Of a DNA stretch of 8,563 nucleotides, positions 1 through 6,581 are shown piece by piece; the stretch's first letter is position 1, and every line of letters begins with the position of its first letter. The notes beneath the pieces were generated by a model that searched no databases, was not told the origin of the DNA, and worked only from the letters and a program-made list of their open reading frames with translations. Both the position numbers and the translations under genes were made by a program. This DNA comes from Bacteroidota bacterium (GTDB taxonomy: Bacteria; Bacteroidota; Bacteroidia; Chitinophagales; Chitinophagaceae). Where the stretch lies: positions 1 to 8,563 of the forward strand of contig JAFAGE010000173.1 of assembly GCA_023423015.1 (NCBI GenBank), given 5' to 3'.

Positions 1-86
1 GGCACGGGTTTTCTCCCTAAACTTTCCGGTGGCTACAATAAAACATTTCCGCCAACAACCACGCCGCTGCTTTCAATACCGCATTT
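1..86 (+). other. upstream part of eboA in a broken reading frame
   Basis: The eboA frame stays open upstream of the GTG at 87 back to 42 and there encodes residues that fit the family (AAAFNTAFVLVPRKTGR runs across the GTG). It then meets TAA at 39-41, and no ATG, GTG or TTG lies between 42 and 86. The frame starting at base 1 is open over 1-41 (FLPKLSGGYNK). It would join the eboA frame if the A run at 40-43 had one more A. The simplest reading is that eboA starts left of the window and carries a one-base deletion here, real or a sequencing error. The alternatives are a start at ATT 45 or at GTG 87. Confidence 0.5.
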
Positions 87-833
87 GTGCTTGTGCCGCG
101 CAAAACAGGAAGAAACCGGATTGTGCCCGACGATAAACTGAATGCTACACTTTACCAACAACGGCCTGGGTTCTCGGTTGAGGGCTGGACTGTCGACCGC
201 CTTGCTCGTGTCTGGCTGATTATTCAACCTGGAAATACTCCGCTAAACGAGTATTTCAGAAGAATTGAAAACCTCTTTCTTGCTGCAGAGGTAAACGAGC
301 TGGTAGCTTTATACTCAGCTCTTCCACTTCTTCCATGGCCTGAATTGTGGAAACACCGTTGCTCGGAGGGAATCAGGAGCAATATTGCCGATGTACTCAC
401 GGCAATTATGTGCAACAATCCTTATGCATCCGAAAACCTGGACGAGCCAGCCTGGAACCAACTCGTTTTAAAAGCATTCTTTACAGACAAGCCTATTGAT
501 CAGATCGTAGGCCTCGATCAACGCTCAAATAAACAACTGGCGCAAACTTTATCCGATTATGCACATGAACGGTGGGCAGCACATCGCGCGGTTAACCCGA
601 TGTTGTGGAGATGCGTTGGCCCGTTTATCGATCAACAATTAGTTGGAGATATTCAAAAAATAGCTTCATCCGAAAATCCGTTGGAGAATGAAGCAGCTGC
701 GCTCTCAGCTGTTATGAGTGGAAATCCCAGCGTTTTGGCTCTTATTCCCGCCGATTTATTGAATGCTGCCAAAGACGGTCGTATTACCTGGAATCAACTT
801 GCTCAAAAAATTACGAATTATGTGCTGCAGTAG
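87..833 (+). CDS. eboA: EboA family protein (5' end uncertain or frameshifted)
   Basis: This is the first gene of the ebo cluster. EboA proteins have no assigned reaction; they are soluble, mostly helical and seen only with the other Ebo proteins. The 248 residues counted from GTG 87 have no signal peptide or membrane segment. Features typical of the family are VPRKTGR near residue 3, GFSVEGWTVDRLARVWLI around 28-45, LPWPELWKHRCSEGIRSNI around 82-100, the segment around AIMCNNPYA at 107-114, and a helical stretch rich in Trp and His around 156-176. The GTG start is the first usable one in this frame. It has no ribosome-binding site, and homologous-looking residues continue upstream of it, so the true protein is probably longer at the N terminus. 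Family assignment is strong; the start is not. Confidence 0.85.
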   Translation: MLVPRKTGRNRIVPDDKLNATLYQQRPGFSVEGWTVDRLARVWLIIQPGNTPLNEYFRRIENLFLAAEVNELVALYSALPLLPWPELWKHRCSEGIRSNIADVLTAIMCNNPYASENLDEPAWNQLVLKAFFTDKPIDQIVGLDQRSNKQLAQTLSDYAHERWAAHRAVNPMLWRCVGPFIDQQLVGDIQKIASSENPLENEAAALSAVMSGNPSVLALIPADLLNAAKDGRITWNQLAQKITNYVLQ

Positions 834-900
834 TCATATCACAGAACAGGATCTGCGTCCCGGAACACAGGACACAACTTATCTTACCCTTATCCGGGGA

Positions 901-1806
901 ATGCGTTTTTTTGATCCACACGTCCATATGACGTCACGGACAACAGACGATTACCAGGCAATGGCCGATGCAGGTGTCGTGGCATTGATTGAACCCGCAT
1001 TCTGGCTTGGGCAACCCCGCACAGGAGTTGATTCCTTCAGAGACTATTACAGCAGTCTGATTGGCTGGGAGCGTTTCAGGTCTTCACAATTTGGCATCAA
1101 ACATTATTGCACCATCGGGCTTAACTCTCGTGAAGCCAACAACGAAGCACTCGCCGAACAGGTTATGGAAATTTTACCTCTGTTTATTTACAAAGAAGGA
1201 GTTGTTGGCGTTGGTGAAATCGGTTTCGATGATCAGACTGCGCTGGAAGAAAAATATTATCGCGCACAATTGGAACTTGCCAAAGAAGCAAATCTACCTG
1301 TGCAGATTCATACACCACACCGCGACAAAAAGCGCGGAACCAGCCGAAGCATGGATATTGCCATCGAACATGGCATCGACCCGTCAATGGTAATTGTCGA
1401 CCACAATAATGAGGAAACTGTAAAGGAAGTTCTCGACCGGGGATTTTGGGCTGCATTTACAATTTATCCATTTACAAAGATGGGCAACGAGCGGATGGTT
1501 GAAGTTGTGAAAAAATATGGCCCCCGCAACATCATGATAAACTCTGCGGCAGACTGGGGAATAAGTGATCCGCTAGCCGTTCCAAAAACCGCTGCGCTAA
1601 TGAAACAACACAATATCTCAGACGCCGATATTGAACTGGTGACATACCGCAACGCGATAACTGCATTTGCAAAAAGTGGCCAGATTAACGAAGACGATTT
1701 TACATCAGGTAAAGAAATCGATCAGTCTCAAAAATTCAATGGTAATACTGTACTACGGGGAGGACAACAACCTCGTGTCGATCGCAACTCGATAATCATC
1801 CGATAG
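901..1806 (+). CDS. eboB: EboB, TatD-like metal-dependent hydrolase
   Basis: This 301-residue protein is a TatD-type member of the amidohydrolase superfamily, predicted to be a cytoplasmic two-metal hydrolase. The substrate in the Ebo pathway is unknown; TatD relatives include DNases, but nothing here points to DNA. The metal site can be read along the chain: HVH at residues 7-9, Glu106 in GVGEIGFDD, His137 in QIHTPHRDKK, His168 in VDHNNEET and Asp218 in NSAADWG. Highly conserved EboB stretches include DPHVHMTSRTTDDY near the N terminus, EPAFWLGQPRT around 31-41 and GFWAAFTIYPFTKMGNERM around 181-199. ATG 901 is chosen because EboB proteins begin a few residues before the DPHxHM motif. The frame stays open upstream to 763, so ATG 820, which overlaps the end of eboA, is an alternative giving 27 more residues. 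Confidence 0.94.
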   Translation: MRFFDPHVHMTSRTTDDYQAMADAGVVALIEPAFWLGQPRTGVDSFRDYYSSLIGWERFRSSQFGIKHYCTIGLNSREANNEALAEQVMEILPLFIYKEGVVGVGEIGFDDQTALEEKYYRAQLELAKEANLPVQIHTPHRDKKRGTSRSMDIAIEHGIDPSMVIVDHNNEETVKEVLDRGFWAAFTIYPFTKMGNERMVEVVKKYGPRNIMINSAADWGISDPLAVPKTAALMKQHNISDADIELVTYRNAITAFAKSGQINEDDFTSGKEIDQSQKFNGNTVLRGGQQPRVDRNSIIIR

Positions 1807-2762
1807 TGAAGAAAATAAAAGGTTACCTGCGACTGATGCGCCTGCCGAATATCATTACGGCAATATCCGATATTCTTGCCGGCATCGCTATAGGAGCATC
1901 GAATCTTGCTAATACATTCGGCAGGGTTTCTGATCACCATATTTCTTTTGGAGAGTTACTGATAACCAACGATACAGCCGAGCCATTCAGGCCCATCGGC
2001 TTTCTCGTGCTTTCCACAATAGGTCTATACGGCGGGGGGGTGGTATTAAACGATGTATTTGATGCCGAACTCGACAAGCGGGAACGTCCCGAACGGCCTA
2101 TTCCAAGTGGCCTGATCAGCAAAAGTTCCGCAACAATTTTCGGCGTGTTGTTATTAGTGCTAGGGATAGTTGCCGCCGGATTAAGTGCAGATACATTTAT
2201 ATCATACTCATTGGTTATTGCAACCGTGATTGCGATTGCGGCTGTTGTATATGACCGTTGGATGAAACACAACAGCTTCCTCGGTCCTCTTACTATGGGT
2301 TTCTGCCGTGCCTGCAACCTGCTCCTGGGAATCAGTATACTGAGCTATTCGCTCAACATTTTCTGGCATCTCGCATTTGTTCCACTTGTATACATCGCGG
2401 CAATCACAATGGTGAGCAGGGGAGAAGTGCATGGCGGAAAGCGCAATACACTCTACTTTGCGATGACGCTATACGCATTAGTCATGCTGGCAGTTCTCTT
2501 TGTCGCTTACAGTAATGGAGCCCTGAGGTTGAGCCTGCCGTTTATACTCATACTGGCGTTGATGATACTGGTTCCTTTGCAGAATGCCATCAAAACTCCT
2601 TCAGGACCTGCAATAGGCAAGGCAGTAAAAGGTGGTGTTATCGGTTTAATTGCATTGAATGCAGCGTGGGCCGCCGCTTTCAACGACATCTTTTTTGCCA
2701 TTGCTATTATTCTGCTGCTACCACTTTCTATACTGCTTGCCCGGATGTTCGCTGTTACCTGA
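1806..2762 (+). CDS. eboC: EboC, UbiA-like membrane prenyltransferase
   Basis: This 318-residue, very hydrophobic protein has about nine membrane helices and belongs to the UbiA family, which joins an isoprenoid diphosphate to an acceptor at the cytoplasmic membrane. The first Asp-rich motif is NDVFDAELD at residues 82-90, followed by KRERPERPIPSG, as expected for binding the Mg-diphosphate. The segment YDRWMKHNSFLGPLTMGFCR at 149-168 occupies the place of the second acidic motif but lacks a clear DxxxD, as in EboC proteins generally. The GTG start shares its G with the eboB TAG stop, which suggests translational coupling, and LRLMRLPN just after it is the usual EboC N terminus. A polar stretch at about 32-62 separates helices 1 and 2. 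A run of seven G (2034-2040) encodes GGV. The natural acceptor and prenyl donor are unknown. Confidence 0.94.
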   Translation: MKKIKGYLRLMRLPNIITAISDILAGIAIGASNLANTFGRVSDHHISFGELLITNDTAEPFRPIGFLVLSTIGLYGGGVVLNDVFDAELDKRERPERPIPSGLISKSSATIFGVLLLVLGIVAAGLSADTFISYSLVIATVIAIAAVVYDRWMKHNSFLGPLTMGFCRACNLLLGISILSYSLNIFWHLAFVPLVYIAAITMVSRGEVHGGKRNTLYFAMTLYALVMLAVLFVAYSNGALRLSLPFILILALMILVPLQNAIKTPSGPAIGKAVKGGVIGLIALNAAWAAAFNDIFFAIAIILLLPLSILLARMFAVT

Positions 2763-2823
2763 GGCTCCTCTCGTCATTTATGCGTATTTTTAGCGTTTGA
2801 TAATTGGATGGCGATTTAGTAAA

Positions 2824-3969
2824 ATGGATTATTTACAGCAGAAGTTTAGCGTAAGCTTCGAATACAAAGTATTTTTCTCCGAGCATCTGTTCAAGTCTGG
2901 CAATCCTGCATTCAGGCAATTCCTGGAATCTCAGCAGACAGACACTAAAAAGAAGATCCTATTCGTAGTTGATTCGGGTGTTGCTGAGCATCACCCTCAC
3001 CTTACAGAGCAGATCGGGCAGTACTTTGATTCTATCAACGGTATACAATTGGTTCCTGAAATAATCATCATTCCCGGGGGAGAGGGTGCGAAGAATAATG
3101 AACAACTTTTTTATAAACTTGTTAATGCGGTAGACCAATATGGCATTGACCGCCATTCTTACATCGCAGCGGTAGGTGGTGGTTCTGTGCTCGACCTGGT
3201 TGGGTATGCCGCTGCTGTGTCGCACCGCGGTATCAGGCATATCAGAATTCCTACTACCGTGTTGTCGCAAAACGATTCCGGTGTCGGCGTGAAAAACGGC
3301 ATCAACTACACAGCCAAGAAGAATTTTCTTGGCACGTTCGCACCGCCGGTTGCCGTTTTTAATGATGCCCAGTTTCTCACCACGCTTTCGGATGCAGAGT
3401 GGAGATCAGGCACATCGGAAGCCGTTAAGGTTGCCCTGATCAAGGACCAGGAATTCTTTCTCTGGCTGCAGCAAAATGGGAAGCCGGTAGCTGATCGCGA
3501 CATGCCGGCAATGAAATACCTTATAAAACGCTGCGCGGAGTTGCATATGCAACACATTGCAGGTGGCGACCCCTTCGAAATGGGTTCGTCAAGGCCGCTT
3601 GATTTCGGCCACTGGAGTGCACATAAGCTCGAACAGCTTTCTAATTTTACTATCCGACACGGGGAAGCCGTCGCTCTCGGTATCGCACTTGATTCTGCAT
3701 ATTCCTACTTATCCGGCCGGTTGGGAGAACATGATGCTGTACAAATCATCAATCTTCTCAAAACCCTTGGCTTTGCAGTTACTCATCCTTTAATGGATGT
3801 AAAAGACGAACATAGCATAGTACTAAAGGGACTTAACGAATTTCGTGAACACCTTGGTGGTAAATTAACCATCATGTTACTCGAGGCGATTGGAAAAGGA
3901 GTGGAGGTTAACCATCTCGATACCGACACACTCCACCAGGCCAGCGAGTGGCTGAAAAAACAGGCTTAG
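2824..3969 (+). CDS. eboD: EboD, 3-dehydroquinate-synthase-like cyclase
   Basis: This 381-residue protein has the fold and NAD/metal motifs of the sugar phosphate cyclase family (DHQS, AroB). Visible are PGGEGAKN at 84-91, VGGGSVLDLVGYAA at 117-130, RGIRHIRIPTTVLSQNDSG around 135-153 and HGEAVALG at 279-286. The zinc ligands are Glu199, His263 and His279, and the second His of GHxxxH is His267. Substrate contacts differ from true DHQS: the Asn of the LNxGH motif is Asp260, and the Arg of ExGLR is Ser256 with Arg257 next to it. It is therefore probably not the shikimate enzyme but acts on another sugar phosphate; this is inference. ATG 2824 is chosen over the in-frame TTG 2797 because EboD proteins begin just before the KFSVSFEYKVFF-like strand. 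The next gene follows after 2 bases. Confidence 0.93.
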   Translation: MDYLQQKFSVSFEYKVFFSEHLFKSGNPAFRQFLESQQTDTKKKILFVVDSGVAEHHPHLTEQIGQYFDSINGIQLVPEIIIIPGGEGAKNNEQLFYKLVNAVDQYGIDRHSYIAAVGGGSVLDLVGYAAAVSHRGIRHIRIPTTVLSQNDSGVGVKNGINYTAKKNFLGTFAPPVAVFNDAQFLTTLSDAEWRSGTSEAVKVALIKDQEFFLWLQQNGKPVADRDMPAMKYLIKRCAELHMQHIAGGDPFEMGSSRPLDFGHWSAHKLEQLSNFTIRHGEAVALGIALDSAYSYLSGRLGEHDAVQIINLLKTLGFAVTHPLMDVKDEHSIVLKGLNEFREHLGGKLTIMLLEAIGKGVEVNHLDTDTLHQASEWLKKQA

Positions 3970-3971
3970 GC

Positions 3972-5189
3972 ATGCAAACTTCTAATGGACATCTCACATA
4001 TTGCAGTAATATTCACTCGGGCGAATCCTGGCCCGAACACTTTCAAAAGCTGAAAGAAAGCGTTCCGGCAATCAAGCAGCGTGTTAACCCTCTTGAACCT
4101 TTTGGCATTGGGTTACGACTTTCGAATGTTGCCAGTCTCGAGTTGCGTAAGCAGGAAAACCTGGAAGAGTTTGTTCAATGGCTCCTTGAAAACAATTGCT
4201 ATGTTTTTACCATGAACGGCTTTCCTTATGGGGGTTTTCACAATACCGTAGTCAAAGATCACGTCCATGCACCCGATTGGCTTTCCGCAGACCGGGTAAA
4301 CTATACGATCCGGCTCGCACAAATTTTGGCCTCGTTGCTGCCCGAGGGTGTCGACGGAGGAATATCTACATCACCGCTTAGCTATAAGTACTGGCATAAA
4401 CCGGAAGAAATTCCGCAGGTTCTTGAACAAGCAACTTTCAACATTCTGCTCGTTCTGGATCAATTGATAAAAATTCATCGGGCAACCGGTAAACTCATCC
4501 ATGTTGATATTGAGCCGGAACCTGACGGATTATTAGGCGACGGAAAAGAGTTCCTGCAATGGTATGTTCAATACCTGATCCCGCTGGGAACTTCTTTCGT
4601 TCAGGAACGTTATAACCTCAACGAAGACGAAGCTTCTTCGCTCATTCGCGAACACATACAAATTTGCTATGACGTGTGCCATTTTGCGGTTGGCTATGAA
4701 GACCAGCCACATATGATCGAACAGCTTCGTTCACTTGGAATCAAGACGGGTAAAATCCAGATCAGTGCCGCACTTAAAGCTGCTCTTCCCGCTGATACCG
4801 ATGGCCGCAATAAAATATTTGATGCATTCCGCAAGTTCAACGAACCGGTATATCTGCACCAGGTAGTTGCAAGAAACACCAATGGAGATAAAACTTACTA
4901 TCCCGATCTCGGCGATGCCCTTTCGGAATCCGGCAATTCTTCTGCAGAAGAATGGCGCGCACACTATCATGTTCCCATCTTTATTAATGATTATGGATTG
5001 CTGGAATCTACGCAGTCCGACATCGTGAAAGTGTTGAACATACAGGCTTCCTCGCCTTTCACCTTTCACCTCGAAATTGAAACATATACCTGGGAAGTAC
5101 TCCCCGGTGAGATGCGCCTGCCAATCAATGAATCTATTATCCGTGAATTTGAATGGGTGGTCGGATTGTTTAATCATGAACATTCTTAA
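3972..5189 (+). CDS. eboE: EboE, xylose-isomerase-like TIM-barrel protein
   Basis: This 405-residue soluble protein of the EboE family is related to the sugar isomerase/endonuclease IV TIM-barrel fold. Its reaction is unknown; an isomerase, epimerase or lyase acting on a sugar-like Ebo intermediate is a reasonable guess. Family signatures run from GHLTYCSNIHSGESW at 6-20 through FTMNGFPYGGFH at 79-90 and GGISTSPLSYKYW at 129-141. Candidate metal or catalytic residues sit at strand ends: HVDIEPEPDG at 177-186, CYDVCHFAVGYE at 232-243 (Asp234, His237), Gln263 in KIQIS, and FHLEIETYTWEVLP at 365-378 (Glu368, Glu370). ATG 3972 begins 2 bases after the eboD stop and leads directly into the conserved N terminus; the open frame before it belongs to the eboD tail. 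Tight spacing suggests coupled translation with eboD. Confidence 0.92.
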   Translation: MQTSNGHLTYCSNIHSGESWPEHFQKLKESVPAIKQRVNPLEPFGIGLRLSNVASLELRKQENLEEFVQWLLENNCYVFTMNGFPYGGFHNTVVKDHVHAPDWLSADRVNYTIRLAQILASLLPEGVDGGISTSPLSYKYWHKPEEIPQVLEQATFNILLVLDQLIKIHRATGKLIHVDIEPEPDGLLGDGKEFLQWYVQYLIPLGTSFVQERYNLNEDEASSLIREHIQICYDVCHFAVGYEDQPHMIEQLRSLGIKTGKIQISAALKAALPADTDGRNKIFDAFRKFNEPVYLHQVVARNTNGDKTYYPDLGDALSESGNSSAEEWRAHYHVPIFINDYGLLESTQSDIVKVLNIQASSPFTFHLEIETYTWEVLPGEMRLPINESIIREFEWVVGLFNHEHS

Positions 5190-5197
5190 GTAGTGCT

Positions 5198-6553
5198 ATG
5201 AACAAAACAGTGGTCATTGATATAGTGGCGCTTTCCAATTCCGTAATTGGCGAACACACCCCTTTTATTCAGAATTACATCAAATCGGGAAACATTAGCC
5301 TCATCAAACCCATGCTTCCTGCGGTTACTACTTCGGTGCAGTCTACTTACGTTACCGGAAAATGGCCCGCTGATCATGGCATTGTAGGAAATGGATGGTA
5401 CGACAAAAGCGATGCTGAAATCAAATTCTGGAAACAATCGAATAAACTTGTAATCGGAGACAAGATCTGGGATCAAGCAAAGAAGATGGATCCCACATTC
5501 ACTGCTTCCAAAATGTTCTGGTGGTATAATATGTACTCCACCGCCGACTATTCAGTTACACCAAGGCCAAATTACCTGGCCGACGGGAGAAAAATTCCGG
5601 ACTGCTACTCACATCCTGCCTCATTGAGAGATGAACTTCAGGCACAACTTGGCCAGTTCCCGTTGTTCAAGTTCTGGGGACCTAATGCTGACATCGCATC
5701 TACAAAATGGATAGCAGACGCTTCGATTTACACTGACAAAAAATATGATCCGACACTAACACTGATCTACCTGCCACACCTGGATTATTGCCTGCAGAAG
5801 TTCGGACCAGGAAATGCAGCAATTCATAAGCATCTTCGCGAAGTAGACGATGTTGTCCGGGATCTTGTATCTCATTACGAGAATGCAGGCGCCAAAATTA
5901 TCCTTCTCTCTGAATACGGTATATCACCAGCGAATAATCCAATTCACATCAACAGGTTGCTCAGGCAACAGGATCTACTCGCGGTACGTGTTGAACGTGG
6001 CCTCGAGCTGCTCGATGCTGGCGCTTCGCGGGCATTTGCAGTCAGCGACCACCAGGTGTGTCACATTTACGTGAACGATCCATCAGCTTACAATAAAGTG
6101 TGGGAGGCTGTTGGTAATATAAAAGGTGTAACCGCCATCCTGAATAAACAACAGCAACGCGATTACCATATTGATCATGATCGCGCCGGAGACATCATAC
6201 TTGTTGCCGATCAGCATAGCTGGTTCACTTATTATTTCTGGCTTGATGACGACGTGGCGCCGGATTATGCAAGGGTAGTAGACATCCACAAAAAGCCGGG
6301 TTATGATCCTGTAGAACTTTTTATTACATCCAAAGCACGTGCTGGTCTTAAGCTGCTTCAAAAAAAACTAGGGTTCCGGTATGTGATGGATGTAATTCCA
6401 CTCGACCCCACACTGGTAAAAGGCTCTCACGGAAGCACATTCGTTGAGGAGAAATACATGCCGGTAATCATTACCGGCAAGCCTCCACACAAGCCGGATC
6501 TTGAAGCTACAGATGTGTACGACATCATCTGGTCGCACCTTACTAACCCCTGA
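5198..6553 (+). CDS. eboF: EboF, nucleotide pyrophosphatase/alkaline phosphatase-superfamily protein
   Basis: This 451-residue protein resembles nucleotide pyrophosphatases/phosphodiesterases (NPP), which hydrolyse phosphodiester bonds through a metal-activated Thr. Visible landmarks are Asp8 in VIDIV, the probable nucleophile Thr44 in PAVTTSVQSTYVTG, DHGIVGNGWYD at 59-69, Asp196 in YLPHLDYCLQKFGP, SEYGI at 238-242 and GSHGSTF at 409-415 (His411). Compared with canonical NPPs, the His of DxxGHxxGP is Gln200, and the Asp-His pair of SDHG is Glu239-Tyr240, so half the two-metal site is altered. No signal peptide is seen, unlike most exported NPPs, so it is predicted to be cytoplasmic. It starts 8 bases after eboE with no Shine-Dalgarno. 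Family placement is firm; catalytic activity and substrate are open. Confidence 0.92.
   Translation: MNKTVVIDIVALSNSVIGEHTPFIQNYIKSGNISLIKPMLPAVTTSVQSTYVTGKWPADHGIVGNGWYDKSDAEIKFWKQSNKLVIGDKIWDQAKKMDPTFTASKMFWWYNMYSTADYSVTPRPNYLADGRKIPDCYSHPASLRDELQAQLGQFPLFKFWGPNADIASTKWIADASIYTDKKYDPTLTLIYLPHLDYCLQKFGPGNAAIHKHLREVDDVVRDLVSHYENAGAKIILLSEYGISPANNPIHINRLLRQQDLLAVRVERGLELLDAGASRAFAVSDHQVCHIYVNDPSAYNKVWEAVGNIKGVTAILNKQQQRDYHIDHDRAGDIILVADQHSWFTYYFWLDDDVAPDYARVVDIHKKPGYDPVELFITSKARAGLKLLQKKLGFRYVMDVIPLDPTLVKGSHGSTFVEEKYMPVIITGKPPHKPDLEATDVYDIIWSHLTNP
6459..6479. repeat. perfect inverted repeat, 9-base arms with 3-base spacer
   Basis: TGCCGGTAA and TTACCGGCA flank the spacer TCA inside the 3' end of eboF, about 75 bases before its stop codon. 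The arms encode MPVIITGK, so the repeat may be a coding coincidence. No T tract follows, so it is not a standard intrinsic terminator. It could form an mRNA hairpin or bind a dimeric regulator. Confidence 0.5.
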
Positions 6554-6581
6554 ATCTTCCATCTCAATTCAGCCTTTACCT

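Larger units (their letters stand above)
1..6553 (+). other. ebo gene cluster eboABCDEF (metabolite-trafficking operon)
   Basis: Six consecutive + strand genes match the order and families of the ebo cluster: EboA, TatD-like EboB, UbiA-like EboC, DHQS-like EboD, TIM-barrel EboE and phosphodiesterase-like EboF. Junctions are tight: eboB and eboC overlap by one base, eboD to eboE is 2 bases, eboE to eboF is 8, eboA to eboB is 67 and eboC to eboD is 61. This supports one operon. Known for the family: in cyanobacteria the cluster is required for delivery of a scytonemin precursor to the periplasm, and in other bacteria it has been linked to secondary metabolites. The compound the Ebo enzymes make is not established. 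The operon promoter must lie left of the window. Confidence 0.93.

Noticed and set aside
763..900. N-terminal extension of eboB back to ATG 763
   Set aside because: It overlaps the last 70 bases of eboA in another frame, and its residues do not resemble an EboB N terminus, which begins with the DPHVHM segment.
1934..2317. 127-residue antisense open frame within eboC
   Set aside because: No recognisable motif; it lies wholly opposite a strongly supported gene.
2763..2823. Promoter in the eboC-eboD gap
   Set aside because: I looked for a Bacteroidota -7 TAnnTTTG and -33 TTTG pair. TAGCGTTTG has the wrong spacing, and no matching upstream element was seen.
4731..5183. 150-residue antisense open frame within eboE
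   Set aside because: Shadow of eboE, whose sense protein has clear family motifs over the same stretch.
6360..6367. Eight-A run in eboF as a programmed frameshift site
   Set aside because: A AAA AAA is slippery in principle, but the -1 frame soon ends at a stop without recognisable protein, and the zero frame continues through the conserved GSHG motif.
6550..6572. Hairpin CTGAAT/ATTCAG after eboF as a terminator
   Set aside because: The arms are only six bases with an 11-base loop and no T tract, so it is too weak for an intrinsic terminator.
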